Assembly: GCA_018873225.1 (NCBI GenBank)
Contig: JAEILZ010000004.1
Span: 558,001 to 622,000 of the forward strand
DNA length: 64,000 bases
Reading direction: 5' to 3'
Source of the DNA: [Phialemoniopsis] sp. UDSM-2020
Taxonomy: Eukaryota; Ascomycota; Sordariomycetes; Thyridiales; Thyridiaceae
Part shown: piece by piece, positions 34,301 to 46,405 of the stretch
Position numbering within the stretch: position 1 is the first letter of the stretch
How the letters are laid out: the number at the start of each line of letters is the position of its first letter
Notes under the pieces: model-generated
The model's input: the letters and a program-made list of their open reading frames with translations, nothing else
Told to the model about the DNA's origin: nothing
The model's database searches: none
Translations under genes and position numbers: made by a program

Positions 34301-36519
34301 TTGGGTTCAGCACCTATGCGTCATTCATTCAGGCTGCAGGAGCCTACGTCTTTGTGTTGGTTTCGTCTGGCTTGGTCTTCATCTACAACTCCGCGACTCT
34401 TGATCAGCACTCGACCAGTCCTATCAAGCATGGCGAGCGACTGTACCGTATGGAGGTCAACAACAAGGGGACTACACTAGTTACATACGGGTACAAAACG
34501 ACCAAGGTGTGGGATGTTGTTTCAGGGGCATGCACACTCACAGTGCCAAACGTGGAAATCGGACTTCGTCCGCTGGCACTACTCATCAAGGGCAATACCC
34601 TTCTTGTGGGCACTGACGATAGACGTGTGCGGTCGCTAAGCATTGATCAACCGTCTCCGACATGGAAGCTGGTGGCTGAGATAGAAGAGGAGGAGATGGA
34701 AGGGCAGTACGTCAATGCCGCAAGCCACATGGCTTTGAGCAAAGATGGAACCATGGTCACTGTTGCATACCGCGGTTATCCACTGTCGGCTTGGGAGATA
34801 GAGGGGCCGACTCATATGGGTCATCTATGGAGAAAAGACGCCTCCTACAGAGGCGAGGTGCTTGAGGTCATCTGGCATCCTCGCGAAACGCAAGTCTACG
34901 GATTGTATACCACAGGACAGATCTTTCAGTGGTCTCCATACGAGGACGAGGTGGAGGAGAAGTCTGTCGGGGCTAACAGACTTACTATGAGCCGGGACGG
35001 ACATCTACTTGCCACAGGCGACGTGCGCGGCACTATCAAAGTCTACACGACGTCCACCCTGACACACATTTATCACGTCGCTGCCCAAGACGTTGTCCTC
35101 GGGTTGACATTCAGTCCTGATCTGCGCCGCCTTTACGACATCAGGGGCTTCTACGGAAACGTATGGGGCCCGAACGCTCTGCTGAAATACGCCGAGCCAA
35201 CAGGAAGGGGTTCCGACGTCGAGAGCGACATGGAGAGTCTTGCTCAGAGCTCCACCGTGTCTGAGACGAGTGTCAAATGGGTCGACCCCGTCACTGCTCT
35301 GGCAACCTCGCCCGTGGGTCGTCTGTATGCATACGGCACGGAGAAAGGCATCATGGAGATACATGATACTTCACGAGGGAAGGTTACGGAGATTCAGATG
35401 TCTAAAAACTCCTTTGGCATTGACCAGATGATCTGGAGCCCGGATGGGAAGCTGCTCTGCTTCTCAGACTCGAGCAAAAAGGTCTTTGTTGTCTCAGTAC
35501 AGTCCGCGCCCGGACAATCGGAGCCTGTCGTCGGGACGCCAGTGACCGTGCCTATTCAGGCTGGCATGAAGGGTTCTATCCTACAATTGCTGTTCCGGCC
35601 TGACTCGAGCAGCATCCTGGTACATACTGACTCAATGCTGCACACTATATCAATCGAGACATCAACGGTCACCAAGACAACCAAACTGGCGACTCCAAGG
35701 TGTAGATGGGCCATACATCCCCGCGATCCAAATTTCGTTCTTGGGCTAGGTCCTAACACAGCCCACGTGTTCGACTGGGACTTGGTCGAGCGGCAGTCCT
35801 ACAGCATTGACTACCCGGCCGTCCAAGCCACTGCCCCGGAAAATCCCAGTGCTTCACCACCGGTCGTTGCCGAGCGAGTACTCGTAACGCACGACAAGAA
35901 TCATATACTGGCACAGATGTCCAGTTCGGATCAGGCTACGAGGGACAAAGTATTTCTCTATTTTGACAGCAGCAATTTCAGCGCGCCATCTACAGACACG
36001 ACCGCCACCGAGGATCCAGACAAAGCGTTGCCGGTCATTAAGCCAACAGTTCTGTCTGCGGAAGTTTCGTCACAAATCGCGCTCGTGCTCGGCTTCCTAC
36101 CAAGGAACCGCCTGGCATTCCTGTCCAAGACCTTCCAGGTGTCTTTATGGCAGATTGCAGTACCGGGAATTGGACCAGGAATAGGGCCAGGGCTAGGGCC
36201 GGGACCGGGACCGGGACCGGGTAAAGGTTTTGCTCCAGGACCGGGGCGAACACCGAGGCCGGGTCCAGGTCCCCTGTCGAGGCCCGGGCCAACTTCATCA
36301 GCTACGCCTCATGTAAGAGGCCCAACAGGTGCCTCCAGAAGCAGGAACGTGGCACAGGGTGGCGATGAGGCGGGGCTAGGGGCGGAGCTATTCTCTTTGC
36401 CTGGTGACTGGATCAGCAAAGAGTGTCTATCTCTTTGCCGAGTATGGGACAGGGAGAGGGCCTTGTTGTGCCCTAGGAACGGAGAGGTTGCAGTCGTGAA
36501 GAGTACATCGTTGGTTTGA
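31387..36519 (+). CDS. Fungal NOD-like receptor: esterase - NACHT - WD40-like
   Basis: Exons from 31387 to 31812, 31862-31912, 31977-32267, 32322-33305 and 33361-36519 give about 1636 residues. No ATG exists in this frame after the stop at 31285, so the true start must be in an unrecognised upstream exon. Order of domains: an alpha/beta-hydrolase (SesB-like) effector with VFVHGLGG and nucleophile block FVVHSMGGLITKE, the latter being a separate 51-nt exon, then LATPHRGT; a NACHT NTPase with Walker A WLYGGPASGKS and Walker B VWIIDGLDE; helical segments to about residue 900; and a WD40-like propeller region. A Gly/Pro-rich tail follows (36163-36296). Fungal NLRs of this build sense non-self or incompatible partners and trigger cell death. 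The gene is intact, unlike the HET gene at 7.6 kb. Confidence 0.85.
36163..36296 (+). repeat. Gly-Pro-rich low-complexity coding repeat
   Basis: Imperfect 6-bp units of the GGACCA/GGGCCG type encode alternating GP pairs, with GIGP, GLGP and repeated GPGP, near the C-terminus of the NLR protein. This can vary in length between strains. Confidence 0.8.
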
Positions 36520-36960
36520 TACCCCTGGGGATTGTAAGATCTCCATTGATTTTGCCACGTAGAAGACATTGAGTCAGAGCAAGAATTCAGAGGTCGCGTT
36601 ACTGAATGACAAAATTCTTGTATTTGGTCTTTCTTCCGTTCATGCCGACCGTGAACCATCTAGAGCGCAGGTTCTGTAGCGATGCTTTTCACAGTTGACG
36701 ACGAGACTGACCTTTCGCCTCCCGTCGACGTTCAGCATCGCAGCTGAATATGCAATATGTAATCTTAGGACAACACCGTAGAGTTGAACCCAATCGCTGA
36801 AAATTATTATGATATTCCATGAAATTCACGATGTAGAAAACAAGTAACCATGGTTGATATCCGATCAAATCAAAACTCCGATAATAGAGCAGGCCAAGAT
36901 AAAAAGAATTAAACAGTCGCCCAAGACACGACATTATTGCTCACTTCCCGTCCCCTCCCT
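36520..36960. other. Convergent 3' intergenic region
   Basis: About 440 bp between the ends of the NLR and SDR genes. AT-rich toward the SDR end; no gene seen. Confidence 0.4.
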
Positions 36961-38053
36961 TCATTTGGCTTCTTCAAACCCGTCTAGGATGTCTTTGACA
37001 GCAGCAAACTGAGGCTCCCTCCAGGTCTCTTCCCACAGCTTTTGGACAGCGGGGCGACCCTTGGGATCAGTGGCAATCGGCGCAAGTCTGAACACGTAGT
37101 GAGTTAGCAGATTTCCTTCTGTATCCAGCATGACCCATTGGAACTTACGGAAGAACTTCACAGTTTCCAATGAAGCTGCCATGGGTCTCTGGCCCTTTCA
37201 CCACAGCCGCATCAATGTAGGTTAGACCTCCTTCCTCGGTTGTTCTTCCCCACAATTTCTTGATGACCTTGAGCCCCATGCTCGCGACACCTTTGATCTC
37301 CTGCCCCATAGCAGACCTGACAAGGCCTGGCTCTACCATGTTGATGACGACATCCTTGGCGGGCACAATCTCGGCCAGCCTATCGACAAAAAGCTGAGCC
37401 ATCAGCTTCGTATCGTTGTATCGTTGGACAGGGTCGAAAGTAGATTTATCGTCGAACGTGGGCAACATGGGTGTGTTTTTGGGCAGCTTCCCCATCCATG
37501 ACATCGCACTCGAGACAAAGGTAGCTCGTCCAGGATTCTGTTGTGAACGGTTTGCTCGTAGTAGAGGTAGTAATGACACAAGGAGGAGCATGTTGGACAG
37601 GTAGTTAACCTGGACAGTGCTTTCGTGGCCAGTTACTGGCGCGGTTCGGAAATCTTGTGTCGATAGCGCCGCATTGAGGATGAGGATGTCAAGACGAGCG
37701 AGCTCTTGGCGACACTGAGTAACGAAACTTTGGACAGATTCAACCGACTCTAGGTCTAGCTTCCAGACGTCGATTTTAGTCGAGTTGGCTGATGGCATGG
37801 ACTTCTGGAGGTCAGTGACAGCTGACTGGCCTCGAGCAGGAGATCGGACGGCGATGATGAGACGGGAAACCCGCAGCTTCACCAAGGATCTCGCAGCTTC
37901 CAGACCAATACCACTGCTTCCACCTGTGACTATTGCAACCTTGTTGGACAGGTCGGTTCCGGGAGGGGGAGGCGGAATGGTGGCTCGTAGTGTTTTGATG
38001 AACATGCCTGCCCCAAGGGAACCAGGACCCAGCTTTTTGGAAGCCGACATCAT
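36961..38053 (-). CDS. Short-chain dehydrogenase/reductase, two exons
   Basis: Exons are 38053-37149 and 37087-36961, separated by a 61-nt intron (GTAAGT...TTCAG), giving 343 residues. Cofactor motif: VAIVTGGSSGIGLEAARSL, with the basic residue pattern VRSPARG suggesting NADP(H). NAG is NAA in ILILNAALS. The catalytic motif is YNDTK (YxxxK) in VQRYNDTKLMAQLF; the usual Ser is in VSSAMSWMG. The PGLVRSAMGQE region follows. This resembles the retinol dehydrogenase/WW-oxidoreductase-like fungal SDRs, often found in secondary metabolism. The exact substrate is unknown. It is divergent from the transcription factor gene starting at 38413, which may regulate it. Confidence 0.85.
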
Positions 38054-38412
38054 GTTGAGCGGATGTCTGAAGAGTTTGAGATGAGTCTTTGTCTTCTGCC
38101 TTCTGTCGCATGTTTACACCGAGCTCATGGGAGGACATTTATCTTTATTTATCGATGTCATTTGCATGAGCTTCTTAGTCAAGGGTCTTCCCCAAAAGCA
38201 GGCTAAGCAATGCCAAGCTTTTGCATTCACCTGAAAAGGTTTAGCGAATCTGACTCGTGTGGACCGCGCCGATCCCCCCATGACTCCGACGCCTCTTCAT
38301 CTCCTTCCGTTCCTTTCCATCCCTCCCTTTCCCCTAACAAACGAAATTTACAGACACCCTAGAGCCGCTACGGAACATTTGAAAGTATCCGAGTCGCGAT
38401 GTGATTATCAAT
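38054..38412. other. Divergent promoter between SDR and transcription factor
   Basis: About 360 bp with a pyrimidine-rich tract (38280-38335) before the transcription factor start. No site was recognised. Confidence 0.4.
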
Positions 38413-40112
38413 ATGGTTTTCGACGCGACAGCAACCCTTGACAATGTTATCTCCGCTATCGACCGGCTTGGCATTGCCGAGTCTCGGGCCCCTGTGTTGA
38501 TGCCGTCGGGAGGTATGTCGTTCCGTTCAATTAAGGATGCATCTCGTGCGTCAACTCGCGTCGCAGCTAATAAGATGACTAAGTAGACGTGTCACATAGA
38601 CGGGAGTCCCCAGCCCGCCAAGCCTTTGAGTTTATAAATACTAGCACGGCAGACAAGGGCACTGCAAAGCTCCATCGGAAACGGATCAGAAGCCGTGCAG
38701 CTGCAAACAGGCCTCGGCCAATCCATCCAATGTCCTGGATTATCCAGAATAGTCCATTCATCGCCCTATCTGGGCCAAAGGCGGGCCAGTCCATCGCCGC
38801 AGCCTCGGTTCCTACCCATGTCCCACGGCCTGTAGGCCCCTCCTCCTTGTCGCTGCTCGAGGTGCCACCTGGCGCCACTCAGTCTATGATTGATGGCATC
38901 GTAAAATGTTAGTTGCCATCAACATCGGAATGTTTCCAATTGCTGATCACTGCCTACAGTCCTGCTTTCGACAAAAGATGGCCTCTACCCGGCGGAGATC
39001 TGTCTCGAAGCAAGGACACTGAACTCTCCTTGGCTTGTATCTCTTACTACTGATCGACTTTACTTTCATGCCATGTTGTTTGCCTCTCTTCTTATTAACG
39101 GCGCCCACCAAACTAAGACTGCTGGCCCTAGCCCCTGGTACTTCCTCGATAGCTCCCTCAGACTCCTTCAAGAACGACTTGACTCCCCAACAGGCCCCGA
39201 GTGTGTCAGTGATGCAACTATCATTGTCGTATTGATGTTGGCGACCACTGCTGCTATGTCAGGGAGCCAGGCTGGAGCAGAGAAACACATGGCTGGACTG
39301 GCAGAGATGGTCAGGCTCAGAGGCGGGCTGAGGCAGATGGGTGCCGTTAGCCCAGCGAAACTATGCATGTCAGTGATGCGCCAACTTAGGGCTTACCAAC
39401 AGCTTACTGACTTGCAGTTAACAGTACCGATCTCGCGATCGCTTTGCAATACGGGTCACCGCCTCAATTTTTCCGCAGCGCAAACATGTCTTATGAGGCA
39501 TACTCCGCCTATGCCGGTGGCCTGAAAGGGACGACCACACTCACAGATGAAGAAATTGCCGCCGTACCAGAAGACGCACTCGACTCCTCTCTGCTAAATG
39601 TCTGGAGGGACCTCCGCGAGTTCACCTTGGTCTGCAATATCGCATACCAGACTGGTCAAAAGCTGCACCAGGACATGTATAGCGAGATGCTCATCTCCGC
39701 TCTGTACCGGCTTATCGGTCTGCGTGGGAGCCGAAGCCCCAGCTACGAAGCATTCCGCTTGGGCATGTGCGCGTTCGCTGCCCAGTTGCTTCTGCGATGG
39801 AAGGGCATGTATTGCCGGCTTGCGGCTCTGATCGAAGATTGGGCCGCGTCATTTCAACTTCTGAAAGAAAGGCAAGTTGAAGCAGGAAGTCCACTGGTGC
39901 TCTGGCTGCTCATGATGTGGCATCTATTTGTACCGCAATCCCATGAACGGCCTTGGCTTCGGGACTGGATTCGAGAGGAAATTTTGGCGTCTGGCGTTGA
40001 TTCATGGTCCGATATGAAGAGGCGGATGAAGAGAAATCTATGGGTCGACTTTGCACAAGATACGTTGGCGGAAATAACCTTTACGACATTAAAGAGGGAA
40101 AATTGGGATTAA
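38413..40112 (+). CDS. Fungal-specific transcription factor domain protein, four exons
   Basis: Exons are 38413-38512, 38587-38907, 38960-39368 and 39425-40112, giving 505 residues in frame. The start MVFDATATLDNVIS is followed by FEFINTSTADKGTAKLHRKR, a block typical of a fungal family of Fungal_trans_2-type regulators that lack the Zn2Cys6 finger. The middle and C-terminal helices fit: YFHAMLFASLLINGAHQ, SQAGAEKHMAGLAEMVRLRG (the conserved HLxGLxxMVxLRGG block) and WLRDWIREE near the end. I see no zinc cluster, so any DNA binding may be indirect. The acceptor at 39424 was chosen because it alone keeps the frame with donor GTCAGT. It is divergent from the SDR gene. Confidence 0.75.
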
Positions 40113-40393
40113 ATGTCATGAAGAACCGAGAGACCAGGTGGCGATCCAGCCCTGATTCTCGCGAATGGAGCACAGAACGGGGTTGTAGACAGGAAATGTA
40201 TTACGCAAGCATACAGAAAGAAAGGCTGGGACGAGATAAATCATAAGACAGGGAAATGCAAGAAGAGACAAGAGTGATTGCATCATCAAATATTAAATCA
40301 GATCAAACTATCTCACGAGCACTGTTCATAGCCGCATCTTCCTGTTGCCTGTGTGATCGACGATACACAGAAGCTAAATCAAGTACATACCAC
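40113..40393. other. 3' region of the transcription factor gene
   Basis: Nothing recognised. Confidence 0.3.
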
Positions 40394-40912
40394 TTAGGTC
40401 TTGACTACATATTCGTCATTGCACCAATTTTCTCCTTGCTGTTGAGTTGTAACATTGCCTCCCTGAATTATTGGCATGATCTCATCAAGTGTCGCGGCAG
40501 CGTGCGCCTGGTAGTGGGCAATCCTCTGTCCCGCGTTACTCGAATCGCCTGTGGGGATATTCAGGAAGACATTGTCGGGCATATATGTCTCGATACGAGA
40601 AGCGGATTGGGTTTTGACAGCTATATTGTCTTTGGACTTCTTGGATCTGGAGAAGGATTTAGGATCAGCATCACAATCGTTCACAGGTGGAGGGTGGGGA
40701 TACTTGAAGCTCGATAGAAGCTTACCTCCGACTCGCCCGTTTTGACGGCTGGGGCATTAAAGCTTGTTCCATAATAATAGGCATTTTCGGCACGAGTGAA
40801 TGAAGCAGGAATAATTGTTTACGTTGTAAAGATCGGTGGAGAGACCAATCCTTGGGAAGTGGACGGTAGGGATGGACTACTGATGGCAGACATCCGAGGT
40901 TTCTTCTGGACA
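40394..40912 (-). CDS. Possible small hypothetical protein, two exons
   Basis: Joining 40912-40730 to 40652-40394 by an intron (GTAAGC...CTCCAG) gives one open frame of about 145 residues: a basic first part rich in K, R and P, ending SKRASRRSKKS, and an acidic, Gln-rich second part with NVFLNIPTGDSSNAGQR. No family is recognised. There is no ATG at the first exon's beginning (the frame opens with GTG), so there may be another exon upstream (a frame is open at 40877-41185) or this may not be a gene. Confidence 0.25.
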
Positions 40913-41189
40913 CCCGGAAAGCTGGGCTTTATAAGAAGGAAAAGTTGCAGGACATGTATTCAGGTGCTGAGCGATGAGAGGCCCCCACTTCCTCAGTCGG
41001 GCGTCATGTCGAAGAGATCTCGGGGACCTGCCCCAGAGGCTAGATATACCTTGGGCTTTCGAAATGCACCAATGAAAGATTTTAGTGCCAGCGACCGACG
41101 TATCTCCAGCATGGCAGATTGTGATTCCATGACACTCTTCTGGGGGGGTTGGATCGAGATATGGAGATGGGGAGGCAGAGGTCACGTAA

Positions 41190-42443
41190 CGTCAGGTCAG
41201 GTCAAAGAAACTTAATCGGATAACAATGCGGTGTGTTCATCACTCCTGTTCTCGTCAACCTGGCCATTGCCACTTTCGAAGCACATTCATCAATATGTGG
41301 ATGGCCGACCTCTACTTGTCCGGTAAAGAAGCGGTCCAATAGAATCATAGGTAAGGTTTAGTATTGGGGGTCGCTACTCGATGGGAGTGAGGCTAGCGGC
41401 ATGATTGGCATATGCACGCTCTCGTGCAGAGCTGACGGTGCGCCAGCCTGGAAGGGTCGGAGCTCGTACAGATGATTACACACCCTCCCAGACTTTTCTT
41501 TCAGTAAACGGCAGCCAGGCCGGCCCCCCAACTCAAGTAGTACACATTCTATTAGACAATCAGCGTATGTGCTGAATGTTCACAGATGCTAGGTACATGC
41601 TAAAACCAGCGGGGTAGCAACTGTTTTGCAGAAAACACTTCCTTTCGGCCTAGATTGTAGGCATTCATATTCTCCAGGGCCCGAAAAGTCTCGAAATGAT
41701 GCCACTGTCCTACTGATCTCGCCATCAGAAGCTAATCTCTTTTTGCATTCGTATTGATGGAGGGGTCACTCGTTCGCGGTCATCCGCACAAACGCTATAC
41801 AATGGATACTGAAGAATGACCAGACTGTAGACTGCAGGTGCTGAGACAACCTGGAAGACTCCTTACACGCCATGCATCTCTGATACAGGTATAGTCAACG
41901 GTTGGGTCTTTGTGGGGAGACTGTGGTGGTGTCCAATCAAAAACTTGAACCATGTCGAGGGAATAGAAAGCCGGCAGGGAACGAAACGACGTGACAATAA
42001 GCATGCGAGGATGTGCGCCTGCCAGCCTGCTAAGGGTCGGAACAGGTCAGACCCTTATTTCTGTATGTACGGATTGTCCATACTAGTTTACGTTTTGTAC
42101 GTACTAGGTTATGCTTGGCCATGACTGCCTACTTCACTCATCCAAAGAAAAAAGATCAGAATTGTAGATTGAAGCAACACGATTTCTCCTGCTGTCTCCT
42201 GCAGAAATGTGCCCAGTCGAGGTGAAGCTTAGACAGACAGTAGATCGCGAGCTAGCTAAGATAGAATGGGGTCCACGTGACGATCTCCAACTACCTCGAC
42301 AAGTGCCTCCATGGTTATCCACTTTGGACTTCAACGTTCCAGGCTTTCCCTCCATATGTGAGCCCGTTCATCATGCGCCAGTTGTACACATTCATCTTAG
42401 TCTCCTTCTCATCGACATTATATGTATCTTATTTCTGGACGCG
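41190..42443. other. Long promoter region before the Zn2Cys6 regulator
   Basis: About 1.25 kb. No gene or repeat recognised and no clear CGG-N4-CGG element was found by eye. Confidence 0.35.
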
Positions 42444-44804
42444 ATGGCCTTTGCTAGAAAACGCGCTCCCATTGCGTGTCTCTACTGTCGCCACCGGTGA
42501 GCTTCGCGTGATGCCACGTCCAGACCAAGAGATTACTGAACCATTTACTGGGAACAGAAAGCGTCGATGCGATGGAGTCAAGCCGAGATGCTCACTTTGT
42601 GGCATTTCTGGAGTGACCTGCGAGTATCCGGACAAGGTTTCCGAAGTGTAGTTGTCCCTCTCAAGCAGGGCCAGACGTGTCAGTGCTAATCCTGGACAGT
42701 AGACAGAAGTCACGGCAAGAGAATGCATCAAATGAGGCACTTGTACAACGGATTCACGAGCTAGAATCTATGCTGAGGATTGTGCAAGCTTCAGAGCATG
42801 GTGGCAGGGAACACGGCTCCCCCATACCATATACTGGAGCTGATCAACAACAAACACAATCGCAGCATGTTCCTAGTTCTCCGGCAACTAGAAGCATGCC
42901 ATCACCGCCGTCTGAATCCGTCCTCGTGGCCCCAGAACCAGATGCGCAGGTGAGCCCAGGCATTGCAGAGGCTCCGTCGCTTCCCACTTCCTTTTCACCG
43001 GATGCGATCAACTACTTAGACTTCACTGGCATGGGTCCGACACCAGAAGCCTTGATGCCCGACCTATCTCCAAATACTTGGAGACAGCTATTACCAGTCG
43101 TTCGGCCCCTTGAGCTCCAGGAGAAGCATACTCTTCAAGGTGCTGTTCAGGATCCAACCTCGATGAACGAAGAAGCTTACATAACGATTCCTGTCGGCCA
43201 TCGTACCACCACCTCAAGCCTCTTCTCACTTCAACCAATTAGAGATCTCGTTGGCTACTATCCTCCAGGCTTGTTTTATGACATTGAATCCTCTCGGCCT
43301 CTCACGTCCGAAGCCGATCTCAACCTGGGCATTGCATCTCTTCTTGACCAATTAGACCTGAGCCAGGAGACGGCGAACAGGCTCATATCTAACTTTTTCG
43401 CATACATCCACCCCAAATTTCCCATTGTCGACCGTCAAAGATTTCCTGAGTTCTTTGAAAGAGCATACAGGGGCAATCAGTACAATGCCGACTTCGCGGT
43501 GTGTCTACTGGTACTGGCCCTCGGAGAGATCGGCGCCACAGAGAGTACCATCAACCCGCACGAAGACGTGCCAGGAGGGCCATATTTCAATATCGCATTC
43601 CGGGTACTGATGTTGCAATGGACTGGCTCGTTTGGGCCGAGTCTATCGCTACCGACATCACTGATCCTCGGGGCTGTCTACCTTTGTTACAAGGCGCAGC
43701 CTCTCGCCGCCTGGAAGATGGCCTGCATGGCTTCCAACTCTTTGCAGTTGCTCGCACAACAGTCAGTCTCCATGTTGTTTCCTTCACTTGCTTCATTCTG
43801 GCTAACATGACGGAGACCGACCTCTGATGTCCGCACTACTGACGAAAACGAGATGCTGAGTCGTTTGTGCTGGACATGTTTTGTCATCGAGTGGTAAACC
43901 TTGCTTCTGAAGCCTTATCGACTAGTCACTCGCAGCAATAGCTAACGCATACCCATACAGTGACAGCCTGTCCGAGTTTCACCTACCCCGTAGCGGTATT
44001 GAGGTCGCCATAGACCGCATGTATTTCCCTCGACTTGGAAACCATGGTGACCGTGACGGCCTAATGTTCTTAGCCTTCTGTTCTATGCGCCGCCTGCTAA
44101 ATCGGATCCACAATGCCGTTTACGCTTCGGGGTACAACGAGTCAATCAGCTCGTCGGGACCATCGCCGCTTCTCACTTCGGACCGCACCAGCAATGAGAC
44201 GGCACTCTCCGTCCTCCTCTCTCAGGAAGGCGTATTAAGCGAGTTGGAGCGGCAACTTGATGCCTGGTACGATTCGCTTCCTGGAGTCATCAAGCCCGAT
44301 CTATCCACCACAGTGCCCGAGGATACGCAGGACGCCTGGTTGAGATTGCGATACTGGTCGGCCCAGCATATCATAAGCCGACCTTGCCTGATTTACGCTA
44401 TCACTTGTGCCGAAGAGCAGGAGCTTCCAGCTTTCGTGACCAGATATGCCACCATGTGCATTCAGAGCTCTCGCAACTACATCAAGTCCGCGGTGTATAC
44501 TCTGGACAAGAGGACACATTACTCGTGGATGACAATCCAGGCGTAAGCACACAAAAAGACACTCGATCCTTGGACGTACAACTACTAACTTACATATAGC
44601 TGTCTTTCCAACTCGATGATCCTTTCAGTCGCTGCGACTACGCTGAAGCTTCAACACCTGGTACCTGATATCGATGGGATACTGCAAGAGGCGCTCAAAT
44701 CCACAGAGCCGTGGGCGGTATCGGACTCGAGCGCTGAAGCTGTTGTCTTGGTACTCAGGACACTACGCCATAAGATGAAATTTTACACATTCAGATCGAA
44801 ATAA
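42444..44804 (+). CDS. Zn2Cys6 transcription factor (Fungal_trans), candidate cluster regulator
   Basis: The binuclear zinc cluster is split by an intron (42497-42557): exon 1 ends CLYCRHR and exon 2 continues KRRCDGVKPRCSLCGISGVTC, giving six correctly spaced Cys. A second intron (42648-42699) precedes a dimerisation-type helix, SNEALVQRIHELESMLRIV. After a disordered linker comes the Fungal_trans middle homology region with FFAYIHPKFPIVDRQRFPEF, and across two more introns RLCWTCFVIE then CDSLSEFHLPRSGI. The last exon ends KMKFYTFRSK at 44804. This is a nuclear regulator that normally binds CGG triplets. It neighbours five metabolic genes and a set of CGG-N4-CGG sites, so it is the natural candidate regulator of the 44.9-53.7 kb group. 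That link is an inference. Confidence 0.85.
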
Positions 44805-44907
44805 GACTTTTCTTTTTCGATTTTGAAAGAGCAACATGTCCCATTTTAGGTCTATGTCTCTGTCGGCCGAGCAGCCATCTTTATTATTTCCTTACATGGA
44901 CACCCCC

Positions 44908-45847
44908 TTAGACAGAAAAGCGCAGTCCACCATTGGCGCAAACCACACTTCCCGTACACCAGGAAGACTCCTGCCCACAAAGCATCCCAACGATGGCCGC
45001 AACCTCGGCCCAATAGGCCGGCCGGCGACCCGCCATCTTTGTGTTGGCCAACTTTGTCAGCTCTGGCGGATCGACACCCTCGCGGACCGCGGTCAATGGA
45101 GCGATAAGCTGGAAGGGCTCAAGCTGCTTCCAAAAGTCCTCTCCCGCCGCCCAGTACATGTCGCCCTCTACAGGGCCAGGGTTGACGGCATTGACAGTGG
45201 CGCGCTCTGCCAGCTCCCGGGCCCACGTCCTCGTCATCGCTTCCAATGCAGCCTTGGTCCCGCCATATAGAGTATGTGTCTTGAAGCCCATAGAGGAGGC
45301 CACGGAGGAAAGGTTGACGATTCGTCCGGATCGGTCGTGCGGGAGGAAGGGGAGGAAGGCTTGGGTGACCATGATCGGGGCGAGGACATTGACGGTATAT
45401 ATGCGATGGAACTCGGAGGCAGGGACCTCACCCAGGGCATAGTCACCACCAACGCCAGCGTTGTTGACGAGAATATCGACGGCAAGCTTGCCTTCTGAGT
45501 CGGAGAATTTCGCCTTTGTAGCTTCGACAATCTGGCTGGCGGCTGTTTCTGGAGAACTAAGATCCGCTTGCACCGCGACAATCGTGACGCCGTGTTCTCG
45601 AGATAGCTCGGTAATCATATCTTGTGCTGTCTTAGTCGACGAGTCGGAGGTGTACACGCCTAGTACATTGGCTCCTTTGGCGGCGAGGTTGTTTGTGATG
45701 GCAGCACCGATTCCTTTCCAGTTGTCAGCTTCCTTCCCACATTCAGCAGTAAGAAGTCCCATCAAGCTGCTTTGACTCACCACGAAAGGCACCAGTGACG
45801 ATAGCCAGCTTGCCCTCCAAGGGCCTTGCGATCAACTTCTGTGCCAT
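44908..45847 (-). CDS. Short-chain dehydrogenase/reductase (classical), two exons
   Basis: Exons are 45847-45781 and 45713-44908 with a 67-nt intron, giving 290 residues. The intron falls inside the cofactor motif: LAIVTGAFRG joins GIGAAITNNLAAKGA. Further landmarks are VDILVNNAGVGGD, the catalytic Ser in VNLSSVASSMG, and the catalytic pair YGGTK (YxxxK). VNAVNPGPVEGDMY and the end GSVVCANGGLRFSV match the 3-oxoacyl-ACP reductase/polyol dehydrogenase type of classical SDR. The substrate is not predictable. It is divergent from the second SDR gene at 46406; the shared promoter carries a CGG-N4-CGG element. It fits an oxidoreductase step in the candidate ketose/polyol cluster. Confidence 0.85.
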
Positions 45848-46165
45848 GTTCGCTTGTCGTCAAGTGGGTGACAGGTCAATGATGCACGGATTGGGGCAAA
45901 CAAAGCATGACCGGGAAAGGGCCAGGGAAATGGCCAGGCAGGTGATGACGCTGGAGATTTCAAATACCTCGGCGAGGATTTGCAGAGCGGAGACTCCCTC
46001 TGTAGAGATGGCCATCGACAAAGGAGATCCCGCCGCCATCAGGTCCGGCACAAAAGCTACGCATCAATCTGAAATGCCGTTAAAGTCGTCAAGTCAGGCG
46101 TGTGATGGTATGTGGGGACTTTGATCAGGCGGCGGCATCGGCGGCACAAGGGAGTGGAGAAAGGG

Positions 46166-46175
46166 CGGCTAGCGG
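46166..46175 (+). promoter_or_regulatory. CGG-N4-CGG element in divergent SDR promoter
   Basis: CGGCTAGCGG lies 240 bp upstream of the plus-strand SDR start. An inverted CGG-N4-CCG (CGGTTTACCG) is at 46184-46193. Zn2Cys6 regulators bind paired CGG triplets. Confidence 0.4.
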
Positions 46176-46405
46176 GAGGAGGGCGGTTTACCGCCGACCC
46201 TCGAGACGAACAGGTCCCGAGATCGAAGAGAGGACTAGAGGGGCTAAAGGTTATGGGTCCTTGGATGGAGGATCATATGAACGGCGATCAGTATTGGCTT
46301 GATGTTCAAGACTATCAATAACGCTTCTGTAACCCGACTTTCAGGGATTCGACTTTGACAACCTGATTTACGAATCGAGGCAGTCCAACAGCTCAAAGCA
46401 CAGAA

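Noticed and set aside
40256..40717. Plus-strand 153-codon frame
   Set aside because: No ATG context or family signal; the minus strand gives a slightly better two-exon model, itself weak.
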